Positions 15,793 through 30,300 of a DNA stretch of 64,000 nucleotides are shown in pieces. Below the pieces are notes generated by a model. The model was not told the DNA's origin. It saw nothing but the letters and a program-made list of their open reading frames with translations, and did not search any database. Origin of the DNA: Rotaria macrura (Eukaryota; Rotifera; Eurotatoria; Philodinida; Philodinidae); NCBI GenBank assembly GCA_900239685.1, contig OENT01000398.1:1-64000 (forward strand), written 5' to 3'. Position 1 is the stretch's first letter. Every line of letters begins with the position of its first letter. The position numbers were made by a program, and so were the translations under genes.

Positions 15793-18700
15793 TAACCTTG
15801 GTTATGTTTGAAAAATTCTTTTAAATCCACCAGCTGATCGAAGTCTACAAATTTTTGATGAAGAAAATTCAACAATGAACAAAATAAATCAAAGAAAAAA
15901 AAACGACAATGCATGAAAATATGAAGAGCAGTCAACGAAATAGAGTGCAAAGAAAAGTTGTAAAATGGAATTTAAAAGTGTTTCGTCTACCTTTGAACTA
16001 CATCAAGCTGAAGCAAGAATATCTATTTTACATAATTAACTGTTGATAGCGATGATTAGTTTTTTGTTTTTTGAAATTTATATTTATCGATCAAAGTAAA
16101 AGTAACATGCATATTTTAAAAAAGGAGTCGATGATTACAGTTTTTTTACATCTATTATTCGTAATAAATCATATAAATAAATCTATTCGTCACCAATGTC
16201 TACTAAAATGAATGCAAACAGACACGAGGAACGAAAAAAACTTCTTAGTAATAAAAAAAGTGTTTGTTTGTTTTAAAAATAATTTGAATACGTAATTTTA
16301 CAAAAATAAAAATTTAAGTATTCCAATCGTTACAAATACAGTCTATCATCAATTTTGTATTCAACTTGATTTTAGAACTTATTATGGAATCAAACATACA
16401 TAGAAAACAAACGATTGTATCGTAGCTAATCAGATATTTATTGAATGTAGAATTATATCTATAACTATGCTGCGAAGAATATGATTCGTAGATCGATTGA
16501 TGAATTTTACTGTTATGCTTGATTCCTTTTTAATTTTCTTACGTGAAAATTATTTTTCAAAAGATGTTCGAATGATTTAAATATTAATATCAAATGATTG
16601 TCAATTCATTTCTAATCGTTATTTTTTTATATCTTGTGTTGACGCTTCATAAAAGTATACAGAAAACAATGTTTCAGTTCGATTAAGTCACATATCTAGA
16701 TTAAGTTTGATCTACAATCTCGTGAAAACTATTCAACAACTTTTTATTTTGCCAAAACAAAACTTTTGTTCAATATCCTGATCTTTCGATGAAGTTAGTC
16801 GATAACTAACTTGTTAAGAATGTCTCTTTATTCAATAATATAGTTCTTTAATGATGATCTAAGCTAAACTTAAGAATAGTGAGCTATCATCTGTATTTTG
16901 CGATTAGAATAGGTTTTTTTTTGTAAAGCTGATTTTGATCTTCACAAAATATTTTTTTGTTCTTCCATACTAATCTTATTCGTCCAAATTTTTGCTTCTA
17001 AGTCAACAAGCTCTGTTGGTGAGACAATTTCATTTCCAATTGCACTTTTCAGTCTGTTACAATTATATTTATCATAAAATTAATTCAATTTTAGATACTT
17101 GCTCTTCGTAAGATGCAGGCATAAACAACTAAAAAGTAGGTGCTCATGAATATTTCATAAATCCTATTCTATTAATAGTATGAAAAAGGAAATAGTATAA
17201 ATTACCTAGAATAACTAAATAACAGATATGATTTATATTTTCTCTAGATTAGTATGTTTGTTTGTTTGCTTATGCTAAATGATGCGTTCACTGACTATGG
17301 CTCTACTCTGAAGTGACCCATAAGCGTTCTTGTCCATTAATGATCGCCTTGTATTTCACACAAGATTCTATCATATTGCCAAATCATCTGACGTTTAGAA
17401 GTTATTGAATAAACGAACTTACCTATTACTTACGAGAACTCGTCGAGTGCAAGTTAATTTGTAAATAAAATATCACGGGTCATCTCTTTGATGACTGCAA
17501 TGATCAAGAACGTTCAGCGAAATCTTCAATTGTTTCGAATTAAGTACCATACTTTTGAATTTAAATCAACTATTTCAAAAACTAAACTGATTTTATAGCA
17601 TTCATTTAAGATCTTTAGGCTTTCATTATTTGAGAAACAATAGTGAACTAAGCCGTTGAGAATTTTCATCTCGGCATGTCATAAACTAGGTATTGTTTCT
17701 CATAGAGGCACATCTGTTAAACTTTCAATGATTTGAATGATTCATAAATTCATCCATGCTTATATTTCGTTGATTGTATTGTGTCTCAACGAAAGTTCCT
17801 CGGACATGATAAATTTTCTGTTACACAGAGAAAGTTACTAGGAAAAATCAGATTCTTCGTTCACTTTCTTTCATTCGATAAATGATCACTTCTACAAATT
17901 TTTCAGAAGATGAAAACTCATTGAGTCCGATCGACTTTATCATTCACTCACTCACTCATGATTATTAATTTTTAATGATTAACTATTCATTTTAACTTAT
18001 GATTCGAATCAACCTCTACAATTCATTCATAAGATGATTCAGAAAAACATATTTTGAAAACTGAATAAAATGGGTCATATTTAGTTAAATTACTTTCTAA
18101 TAAGATAAATATTGCTAACATAAACTCGATTGCACTCACTCGTTTCGTTCGAATAATTCGAAAGAAACTAATCTGAGTGTCTTCAAGCATTCAACTAGCA
18201 TACGAGACGAAAGAAATGACACACAATTTTGATTTCTATGCCTCTTCAGTATAAACGTGTCGAAAATCATAGCTATTTGTTAGTTTTAATAGGAAATTTT
18301 CTTCTCTTTTGAATAATATTTGATTAATACTTATCTTACATTCTTAGATGAAATGGCACGAGAGAGAAAAAAGAATCAGTCACACAGTAAATCTGAAATT
18401 GTTTATGAATTAGCCAAAAGCATCTTGCTAGAGAAGGATTAACTTGATTTTTATGGACTCATTAAAAAGATCTTGTGAACCCGGTGGTTATCTTGACTTT
18501 AATGAAGTCATTAAAAACATCCTCTAAAGTGGCACTTAATTATAATTAGCTGTTATCTGTAAGATATTTTTGACGAGTTCATATAAAACTTATCCTTTTC
18601 TTCTCGTTCTCGGTACACCACTTACCAATGTGTGAGAAATATGAATCATATACTATTTGAAAAACGATAAAAATTCCTACCATAACCGATAAAAGACTAT

Positions 18701-20501
18701 GTGTTTGGGAACCTATTTATCGAAGAGATATAAGAATCAATGTTTTGTGTCATTGCTCTCACATCGTATGTTATCTGTATTCTGGAATCAATTTAGTTTC
18801 GAAATAAATGAATGAAACCTGTCTACTCGAATGTATTGAATTCGATACATTTCTATAATATTAGTGAGCCTTTCATTTATATTGAAGATAGGTTAGTGAT
18901 TTGTTGTATGAAAAAAAGATCTTGAAAGAAAATCATCTATCCAAATCATAATACTGAATTCTAAAAAGTTACACCTTGAGCACAAAAAAAGAAAGATTCG
19001 TTTTTCAATACTATTCAAGAGTCAGCAATAAAAAATCAAGTAATAAGGAAGAGTAATTGGTTTTGTTGAGGTACGTACGCGATGCATGTATTCTCATTTC
19101 CATGCTTACCTTTATGACTATTGTCGTCATGGTATTTCTTATCATGTATGTATATTTGATCCGAGACTCATAAACGATACAATACATAATCGATGTTTTC
19201 AAGTCACTCCTGTTAGGATTCGTAATCTCTAAAGTTTAGTGTTCAATTACATTCTTGTAAATCGATCTCGATATTTTAAAAGCTAACTGTTTGCTACTTG
19301 ATTGAGATAATCGAAATTACTTTAGTCCAAATAACCAATATTGAATACAAGAGACACAATTCTTGATCTCTACGAGGTATTTATTACTAAGACAGAAGAA
19401 TGAACTTTTCATTTATTTTTTTGTCTTAAAATATTGTCATTTTAACTTTTTTCAAATTTACAATCTTAAACGTCGCAAAAAATAGTCAGCTTACCTATTT
19501 GTTTAACATTTAAAGAGATGAAATCAACTATATAGTCGTGTAAACTAAAACAACATTTCGACAGACAGCAGTACAATCTTTCTCGTTTATTAATACTTCA
19601 ATAATATTTTCAAAAAGAAATATTATTCAAACTTCAGATTAGATTTCAAGAATTGAAGAATATAGATGTATTAATAACTAAGAAAAGAAAAATGTAATGA
19701 TTTAATCGTTTTGTAAGAACTAAATAATTAGTAAAATTTCAAGAAGAACACATCATATTCGAGTAGTTTGAATAGCAACCTTACTAGAACATACGCTCAC
19801 GAAAAACTATATTCAAATGAGAAAAAAAGAATGGTTTTTCTACCAGATACTTTTCTCTGATGAAAAAGCAAAGTGATCCCATCAAAAGCGTTATTTTTTT
19901 CTGGAAAAAAGACCTTGAGCCATCCAAACATTTGTACAATGTATGGAATATTTCTCATCCATAGTGTACTGTTGGCAATAAATTTACTTGTGTCTATTTA
20001 AAACTTCAACTGATTGTGTAAACAGAAGACAATTAAAGTATATGAACGAAACATGTTTTAATACATTAACCGAAGTACGATAACGTCATCAAACTAAAGT
20101 CAAAGATGCCGTAGATTACAAGGACTATTAGTTTAAAAAATGCATAGTGAAATTTGTATCGATATTAAATGTAATCGTTTTCTTGAGTAGATTTATCTTT
20201 CTTAGAAATCATGATTGTATACGATTGATATTTAGAAGAATAGTTTATTTTAAGTAGATGTTGACAATATTCATCGATTATAACATTGAAATTATATCCG
20301 ATATTGATCAGTTAGTTGGTTTCGTTATTTTTAACATGTAAGACATTTTTTTCAAAGGATTTAAACATAAAACAAAAACCAACAAAAAGAAGAAATATTT
20401 CAGAAAAATTCAGTTCAAAGACAATTTCATGGGATCTTGGACGATTTCATATACATGAAGCCATTCGATTAGAAATAATTAAGACAGATCTGCATTTATT
20501 T
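15793..20501. other. Gene-free region, 4.7 kb
   Basis: No convincing exon was found. A short imperfect direct duplication (about 33 bases, at 18441-18473 and 18489-18521) is the only internal structure noticed. Otherwise it is AT-rich sequence with scattered stops in all frames. Confidence 0.5.
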
Positions 20502-20857
20502 TCAATATGAATATATTTTACATTTATTTATTTCTTTGTCAGGACATTCACGAATTTTATCAAAATAATAAAAGCATCCATCTTTTCGACGTTGTAATTT
20601 TTTAACAAAACCACTATCAGGCCATACGTCAATCTGTTAAACGGAAAAAGAAAACAAACAATCGAATTCTATTTCTATTAATAGGACAAAAATAGGAACA
20701 TTTCAATGACCTCAGCTACTTGTCGAACTCGTTTGTATTCAAGTTCATCGCGATAACCAGCCAGTTGAAAACGGTAGGCATTTTCAACTTCTTTCGACCA
20801 ATGTGTTGGACGAATTAGTGATTTTGGCTCGAGCATTGTTAAAGCTGATGCAGCCAT
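20502..20857 (-). CDS. MEIG1: MEIG1-like protein (meiosis expressed gene 1 homolog)
   Basis: Small conserved protein that in mouse binds PACRG and supports manchette transport and sperm flagellum formation; it is widespread in ciliated organisms. Two exons, 20711-20857 and 20502-20633, join through a 77-base intron to 92 residues (human 88). Recognition is strong across the whole length: [20 protein letters not shown] and [10 protein letters not shown] in exon 1, then [35 protein letters not shown] and the ending KIYSY, matching the mammalian ending KIYAY. The start ATG at 20857 was chosen because the 22 residues before the tryptophan resemble the family N-terminus. AATAAA begins two bases past the stop (20495-20500, reverse strand). 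Confidence 0.93.
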
Positions 20858-23800
20858 GGGATTCAAATTTTTTTCCAATCTATTTTTATTAAAAGTAGAA
20901 AAAAGTCGACGTCACTTTGAATCAACAATTTATAGAATAATTCAACTTATGATGGCATCGAACATAATGTTATGATAGAAATACCTCTTTGCTGTTCACA
21001 TTTAAAAGTTTTATGATTTCAAAATAGATGTCGTCAACTCTAGAGATGGAAATTTATTTTATTTCAATCAAAACATCGTCGTAATTAACATTCATAAAGT
21101 AAAGATAGAACCCAAAAATAAATAGTCGTTGAATAAAGATAATTCTTTTAATCCTGAAAAAGTAAAATAGAATATTAATAAATAATGAAACCAACATCCT
21201 ATTTTCTATAAAACTAAAACTTTTCCGAACTATTTAAAAAGTATCTGTTCTATTAAGAAAAACAGACTCTGTCAAATTATTATAGAAGTTTGTTTATGAC
21301 ACATATTTTTGTAAATGCATCAACACAAAATTCGATAATAAACTCCACAGCATGACCATAACTAAGACAGTGCTTTTTAATATACTGTGATTCATATTAC
21401 TAGGAATATGTCATTTCATAACATTTAAATGAAAAAGAGCAAATGATCAACTTTTGAAAAGATTAGGTTTTCATCCTTGATAACCTTTTATGTTATTTTA
21501 TGATACGAAATAAAGAGAGAACTTGAAATCTCCATAGAAATCATTTCATGAACAATGTCTAACTCATAATTTGTTAGCACGACAGACAATAGATAACTAT
21601 CACTGTTAGGAAACAGTGATTTAAATAAGTGCAATAAAATAGCAATTAGAAGATCGTAAAACATTTTGAAATATTCAACAACCGTAGATTTACAACGACA
21701 TACGACTATCTAACGCATATCTTTTCGTGTCATATGCATCGCCTACAAAGAAACACACATTTGATTCTAGATGAAAGCAGACAAGAATTAATTAAGAGTT
21801 CTATGAATTCGCATTGTCTCAAGTCGTTGCTCTTACAAAAGTATATTAATAGTTTATGAAGGAATGTTCGTGACTATTTGTTGATTTAAACACGTAATTG
21901 ATAAAGTTATGCGTATACTTGAAATTTGCACTTCCAATACTATAAATGATAAATTCATATCTTGTTTATCAGATACTCAAATGTATGTGATTCTCATTAA
22001 GATGATATACTAGAAAAAACTACGTTTGTTTGCCATGAGGATTAACGAATATTAAGAAAAGATTATTTTTTTTATATCACGCATGACATTTGTATCAGAC
22101 AGATGATTGAAGATATTCGAATTGAATTTGTAATGCACAAACAATTCTGTAATGATCATCTCTCAGATCAGACATCAAACTTTTAGAGAATCCTTGACCT
22201 GTTATTGAAGAGCAAACAATAACTACTGAATAGTTAGTTCCCTAGAGAGATAAGAAAATGCATGGCTTCCTTTTTCAAACACATATTATTTATTTGAGCA
22301 TGATTTTGTTTCGTTTTCTTCTTCGTATATCATGAATAAAAATACTTGTCGATGTATGAGTTACGAATGTTTGTCCGATACTTGCTGTCGAACAACATAA
22401 GACATACAGAACTTAACATCTGTCAATAAATAACTGCAGCGTATATTTTTTTTGTCATTTAAAACCACTTATAAGCCCAGATACTAGAGTGAAGAAATAT
22501 AAAAGAAATAAATGCCAATGAAAAAAGAAACCAAATAGGTGCTAACCAATAGGAAAGAGGATACTCATGTATGTGTATGACACAGCTCGTTGGATATGAC
22601 AAGCGATGAAGTGCGAGATACTGAATCAGTAGAACTGTATAATAACATTACTCCAGGTTTCTCTCCGTTTATTGAATGTTAAAAGGGGCTTTTATCGTTG
22701 AAAAAAAACATTCTTGTGTGATTCAAAATTAAGACTGCACTATGAATGATATCCAAAAAAGAATTCCTATCCAACATATTTGTTCCTTAGATTAGTACTT
22801 GTTTAATCTTGAATCTTAAATAGGATATAACAATAACGTTCGGATTAACATCAATGACAACAACACTAGGCCGAGCTTTACAATATAATCTTTTTATTTA
22901 CTTATATCATTCTAGAAGCGAAGATTCAAGTCGAATTTCTTAAACGTGCGATTGCAAATGTTGATATGGATCGATATCATCTTTAAATTTATGCATTCTT
23001 TAGAACTATCACATTCGATAATAAGAGAAGAATCATGATCAAATATTCGAAATGTTAGAAAAGAACTAAATATTCATTCAAGTGCCAGGATTATGAAGTA
23101 ACTGAAATTATATTGACAGTTCTTGAGTAAGCGCAATGTTCTCGCCGACATTCTCGAACATAGCAAGGATATACATGAAAAAGAGAAAGAATAAAACATA
23201 TCATAATTTATATGTCGAGGTAGCATAGTTGGCAAGATTTAGACATGGTGAGGTGAATGATTTCTATTAAACTAATTGGATTTCTTGCTATAACAAATGA
23301 TGTCAAATACTTTGGAATCTATTCGCATTCAAATCGTTTGTAAAGAATATCCATGTCTAATCTAATATTACCTAGGAAAAACTCACAGCAAACAATATTG
23401 CTAGGCTTCGTATTTAATTCTCTGGTATATTCAATAGTTCTCATGAGTGAGGCTTCCATAATTCATTTGCTTTCATATAATTTAATCTGTATACGATATG
23501 AATAAGAAAATTCAACTTTTATAAAGAAAAAAAAAGAAAAGCTTGATCATTGTTTTTTTACCTAATTTAAAAACAAAAAGAGTCCAATAGGTGAAACTCA
23601 TTCATCTTAAAAAAAACCTGGAGTGTCAACAAAGAAAAAACTTGGAATGTATAATATGAACGCACAATAAAGTATCCAAATAGTACAAAAAAAAGACAAA
23701 AAAAAAGAGAGAAACTTAGAAAGAGAGACAGCAGTGCAGAGCAATGATAGCAGCAAAAGAAACAATTAGTGGAAAATCACAAAAAGACATGTGAACAAAT

Positions 23801-24310
23801 ACTGTCAATATAATAAGAATATAATAAGAATAATAACAATAAATAGCAAATAATACACAAGCACACGTCATGCTACCAAGTTTTGATTTGTATAGTTTTT
23901 CAGGGAATCAAATATTTCAAAACATATAATCGAATGTTGCAATTATCAATCAATCAATGATTGCCATATGTTAAAACTAAGAGAGGTAGAGACTTGCACA
24001 AATGAACAATAACAATAAGAACAGAGAGAACATAGAGAGCAAGTAGTCACCGAGCGCACATACAAACGAACTAATACTACTACAATGAGAGGAAAAACAC
24101 AAGAAAATTAATAATATGAATGAATATAAATTTTGATCAATGGAAGAATTATTTAAAAAAACTGTTCAAGATTAGAAAAAAAAGAAAGAAAGAAAAATTC
24201 TCATGTATACATAACAAAATACAAAATAACAAGTTTATTATTCTTTTTTTTTTGAAAAAAACGCAAACGTTTATGGATCGTGTCATTATGCATTTATTCA
24301 TGATCTTTAT
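20858..24310. other. Gene-free region between MEIG1 and the PDZ gene
   Basis: About 3.5 kb with no supported gene. A tRNA-like 5' half is noted separately near 23214. Bases 23500-24250 are A-rich, with many poly-A and AAG/AAGA runs in which spurious short open frames arise. The MEIG1 promoter should lie at the left end and the 3' flank of the PDZ gene at the right end. Confidence 0.5.
23214..23265 (+). other. tRNA-like 5' half (possible tRNA pseudogene or SINE head)
   Basis: The segment starts GTCGAGGTAGCATAGTTGG, which resembles the acceptor stem and D-arm of a tRNA and matches the A-box pattern TRGYNNARNNG. No matching B box (GGTTCRANTCC) or closing acceptor stem follows, so it is not an intact tRNA gene. 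It may be a degraded tRNA copy, the head of a short interspersed element, or chance. Confidence 0.2.
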
Positions 24311-27300
24311 TTATAAATAAACAGCCTCCTGTTGTGCATGCCGACTGCTAACAGCTAAAATGATTATCAAGAAATATATTTAATAAGTAAACCGATTCCC
24401 AAATATATACAGTGAAAAATGTATGTGCATTAATGCATGCAACAAAGTGAAAGAAGTATGTGCAATGGTTATTTGTACCCACGCACTCACTGAAATTAAT
24501 ATAGACTGTGCTCAGTCAAACCAAATCTGCTTGGATAATGATCAAAAGCTTGCTCATAGTTGATAACTGAGCAATGTGAGATAGAGATATAAATCAAAAT
24601 TTCTATTGAAATATTAATCAACAGACGAAAATGATCTTACCTCGTCGTTGTCCTGGCTGAACAAATGGTAAAAGAGAATTCAGTGGTATAGCATGTTTTG
24701 TTGAAAATTCAAAACCAGCTGAATCAATAACTAATATATCTAATTGTCGCCGTCGTTTACTTGTTTCGATCATATCAATAATTTGTTCAGATGATAATGT
24801 TGCTGTATCACGAGCATTTAATTCAAGTATTTTATCGTTTGGACGTAAACCATATTCATAGGCTGGTGAGCCTGGATGAACATCTTTAATATGTATAGGA
24901 TTACCACGTTGTAATGTAAAACCGAAATCTTGTTCATGATTATATAGAATGATTCGACATAAACGTGGTGCTAATTCTCTAACATAGGGTAATTGATAAT
25001 CAAATGGTTCCGGTTGTAAATAACCGCCTTTACGTTTTAATACTTGATAACCTGGTGCTGTCAACGTAACAAGTGTTACTTGACCTACTTCTTCAAAAGT
25101 TCGTTGAATGAAATGTGTCATTTCATCAAATGATCGAATGGCCTGAACATTACGACTTTCAATATAAATTATATGATCACCTTCAATTAAACCACTAAAT
25201 AATAGAGAAACAAATTTAACAAAGATAGTCATTTTTCCATTGATTTAACATATATATTTCTTTCAAATATGAAAAACACATTTATACCTTCGTTTAGCTG
25301 GACTATTCGGACGTACTTCAATAACTATTGGAGTATCATAATTCTCTTTTTCAATCATTCGGAAGCCACATCCATGAAAACTTGGATCACGAACAAGAAC
25401 ACATTTTCCTGGAAAGAAAAAGAAAGAATATGATTACATATGAATCTAACGTATATCATCGTTGATTATTAATAACGATTGTATGAAGTTGATAGAAAGT
25501 TTTCTTGAATATAAATCAAGAACTTAGCTAAATTATTTGTGAAATTCGTAGTCATACTAAGAAGGAATCTATTATCATTTCCTTGAGAATTCTTATTGAG
25601 AGACAACACAATACTTTGTAATTAAAATTAGTTTGGTTGTCTCGAGAGTACTTCAAGCTACATTGAAGTACTTCTCAGTAATTTTTCAAGGTACTTTTCT
25701 ATTAATTTAAAGTACTTCTATTACCCGCTAAACTATTGTTGACATAACTTAATCATACTTTATTGTACTTGAAGTTTGCTGTTGTTCCCTTGAAATTTTA
25801 ACTAAACACTTCAGATGAGACGTAGACGAGTCTGTTAGTACTTTTTTCAGCCAAGAGAATAAAAATTGTATTCGTTTCGTTTCATACCATGGCTCGAGCG
25901 GATATCTATATGATACACAGTGAGCCTAGGATTGATTATTAGGTGATACTAAAACTTCTAGCACATGATATTATTTTAAACAAAGTACTTGAGCATGAAT
26001 GGAAAATAACCAAAATTTTTGGCATAAGTCTATGTGTACCTATCGTATTCATTCCTATCATTAAGATTGACTAAGAATTTAGAAAGTCATTTACAATAGA
26101 ACTAGTGGCAAGAAGTTTGTCAATAATTTTAATGTACATGTCTAATCTAGCTGTTGTTGTTCTTTGAAGTGGAGAAAATATTTTAAATACATATACTTCA
26201 TGTGAACAACAGTAATCATAGTTTCCAATCGAATCGTTAAAGAAAAATCTATCGGACATAAAACTAATTTACTAGAGTTTTCTTAAAACGAATATTCGAA
26301 CTCAGTCAAACCTAACTCACTTTCCGTTAATTAGAGTCTTTCATCAGAGCTAGCTGGTTGTAGTCAACATTGCGGATAACCTTTCACAGTTTTTAGTATT
26401 CATCAAATAGCGAATTTCAAACATTTGTCTAACTCTTCGGTTTCCCTGCTTTCGAAGTTGACAAATCGAAAACTACATGAACTATAATGATAACTTTTCA
26501 ACCACCTCTACAGTAAAGACAAAATTTACATTTTGTCTGACGTGTATATCACTCTGATGTTGATTAGAAATATTTCTATCAACAATATTTGAAATTACAA
26601 TGATGAAAATGATAAACCGAAATTTATACTTACGAGGCCATGGCTCGGTAGGTAAATATGATTGACTAGTTAGAAGTGATGATCGATATGTTTGCCGTTG
26701 ATATGTATCAAAACCATGAGCACTATATGGACGTTCAGAATTCATCGGTGGTGATAGACCAGCATTTTCAAGACGTGGTGTTGATAAATATTTAACCATC
26801 GTTGATGATTGCGGTTGGCCAAAACCAAATGAAGCATCATATGGTGACCATGATGTATTCTGATCAAAATTTTTACCATCCGCATAAATACGTTCATCAT
26901 TAAGCGACGGTAATGATTTTGTTTTGGTCGATGATTTTGACGGTTTTGTTAATGGTTTGATGTTACTTGGTGATATAAGTAAGCGTGCAACACCATTATT
27001 ACTAGCATTTTTAATTAAACCAACAACATCTAAAGAAAACAAACAAAAAGAAACGAATAAAAAGAAATAGAAGGTAATGATTTTTCTTTAATATACCTCG
27101 ATGTGTTTTATTAGTAACATTTTCATCATTAACTTCAATTAAACGATCTTCATTATGTAACCCAGCTCGTGCTAGACGAAAAGATTTTCAATAGGAAAAA
27201 ATGAAGATGCATATACATATATGTATGGATATTGAAATTTTGTTTACCTGCAGGTGAATCTGGCTTAACATTACGAATAACATGTTTATTATCTTCTTGT

Positions 27301-30300
27301 GCTAATTCAAAACCGAATGTTTGACCGGGTTCGGTGTTTAAACGACAGAAACGTAGCATCGATTTTTCATCGACAACATCAACAGCAGCTCGTGATAACG
27401 GCAAACGTGGACGATTCAAGGATGATGTAACACTTGGTGCGTTTGGTTGTCGATTATATTGATCACGTCCTGGTGATACGTAACCGTCTTAAAAAAGAAT
27501 AAGTGTGAACTACACGTTGTAAAACAAATGTTTCTTTTTAAGTTTGAATTTTACTTGTATATGGATTTAGTCGATTTAGGTTTGATCCAACTGATTGTGG
27601 TCGACTTGGTGTTAATGTTGGTTGATATGGCGTTGGTAGAATTTGGATTTCTCTTTGATCAGGCATGGGTTCCACAGGTGTATACGGCATTGGTGGTGAA
27701 ATAACACTTGAATCTGTTGATGTATATACAGCTTGATGTTCAGGTGTAACATGACTATCAATGGAGAAAAAAACAGACTAGCTATGTACATATCAGTTCA
27801 ATTTCGACAGGGATTAGGATATGAAATACGAGGTAGCACTTCATACTAATCATAAGAAGATTGTTTCATTCAATCTCTTTTTAGACATGTTTCTTTATTA
27901 TTCTTTCTTCTTAATCCTCTAGTAATGCAATAAGGAAGTAACAACGAGACGTTATTGATATGCAGTCTGTGACTATTGTATATCAACAACGTCCATTGCA
28001 ATTTATGATCTATGGCCAAGACACAGTTATAATAATGTAAAGCCTTTCTTTACTATAATGAATATCTTTATATTTGTAATTTTGTTTTCGGTCATTCTCA
28101 TATTTTTCCATGTGTTATCTGTGTTCGCTATTTTCATGCACTTGTTTTTTATTTTATCAAAACTAGAGAAAAATCCATTTATTTATTAATTTATGATCGC
28201 ATGCTTACAATCTCTATGAGACGTAGAATATTTAAGTTTTTAGATAAAGGACATTTCATGAATAGTCTGATCTGAATAACTAAACAGCTATCACAAAATA
28301 TCTTATTACTCTATTTGATATTGGCTAATGAAGATTTAATAACATAATACTAATTCAAGCATTTCAAAAATGGCAACTTTGTGAAGTATCTACGATGGTC
28401 TCTGTCTGTTGTAGCCATCGTCCTAGTCTAGAGAAGAAATCAAATTTTCTACTTCTAAACTTCATTAATCCCTATTATATTCATATTTCACTACGAAACA
28501 AAAGAAAGATGAACTTCATAGTTTTAGTAGATTTATTTACCGTGTAACATTAGCTCGTTGAGATAATGGATCAATACGAAAATGATTACGTTTATACCAT
28601 TGATAACCCATATCATCAATAACAAGTAAGCTAACTTCGCCATCACGACGATAAGAATCATTAATAAGTTGATGAACTTGTGAAAAGTCGCTTGTTTCAA
28701 CATTAATATTGTTTACTTGAATTAGATGATCACCATTACGAATATGCGTATGTGCAGCTGGCGAATCTAATCGTAATTGTTGTATTTGATATCCTCCACT
28801 CGTTACATTTAATGCTTGAACAATAGTAAAACCAAGATCTCGATAATTTGGCCAAGGCTTAATGAAAAAAAGATAAACATGATAATAGAGAAAATAAACA
28901 AATTCAAGTTTCTTACACGAATAAAGCATTGTCGCATTCTTGGATAAGATTCATCGTTGATTGACGGTTGCGGATACGGATCATAAGGTGAACGTGTTGG
29001 TGTTCGAGAATCCGTTGTTAAAGAAGGCATCGGTTGTGGGTATGATTGTGATAATGACGGTAAATTATTTAATGATCTATATGTTTCTTCATCCATAACT
29101 TCTAATAGTAAAGCTCCATCACGTATATTATCGTTTCTTACTAGATTTTGCATTAAAGACGTAAATTCATTTGGATTCATATGTTCAACTTTTTGATTAT
29201 TAACACGTAAAATATAGTCACCAACACGAAGACCTTGTGTATCGGCCGGTGAATTCGGTTCAACGGAAACAATTTGATGTGGTGTACCATCTAATTGATG
29301 ATTTGAACGTACACGAAAGCCGTAGCCCTCAAAATCTGGACTTCGTTGAAGGCGATATTGTCTTCGGCTTTGTTGCAAGTTTACGTTTGTTGGTTGTAAT
29401 TTTTGTTGTTCAATAGGATCATATTTTGTTTTTAAATTTTGTGAACTTTGCTGATATGCACGATAAACATTTCCATCCGTAACTAAGAAACGAACAGTTT
29501 CGCTATTATTGATTCGCCGTAATTTATCTTCAAGTTGTTCATGATTTAGATACTCAACATTTTCATCATTGATTGACAATATGTAGTCATTTAAACGAAG
29601 ACCTTGTGAACCAATTGAATTCGTATGATCAACCGATGTTACAATATGACTATAGGGAGTACTTGATGTTGGATCATTTGTTATGGTGCGAAAGTTAAAA
29701 CCAACACCATTGGATAATTGAGAATCTTTTCGTATAGGAATATGCCGTGGTTGTAATGATGCCGACGATGAGGATGGGACTGAAGGCGAAAAAGATGACA
29801 TAGCATTATTGTTTGTTAAATCTCCTAAAACTGATGTTGCCGATTTGCGACCAAAACTATTTAAAACTGGTTGTGTTGGTGGATTGGTAGTTACGTCACG
29901 CGCCGTACTTGATGATGGTCTCATGTCTATTGCTAAAACATAAATATTTCAATTAATAAGACAAAATTGATGAATAAAATGAAAACGAATGATTTCTTAG
30001 TATGATGGCACATACATCGATGTGATGATGAAGCTGGTGATTCTGAAAATGGTGGTCTATTAGATGGCATGATTTTAACATTCGGTAAACCACGATGAAT
30101 GAGCTTTTGTTGCTGTTTATAATATTCAAATGTTGGAACATCAGCTACTAAAACTTCCAATGCTTTTGGATGTTCAACGGCTCGTATGCGTTTTGTTATT
30201 TGATCATGAGTAAGATTTTGAATGTTTTGACCGTCAATTTCAATTAAACGATCGTCCGTTTTTATACCAGCGAGTTCAGCATCTATTAAAGATGAATGAA

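Noticed and set aside
23214-23290. Full tRNA gene
   Set aside because: Only the 5' half resembles a tRNA; no B box or 3' acceptor strand follows.
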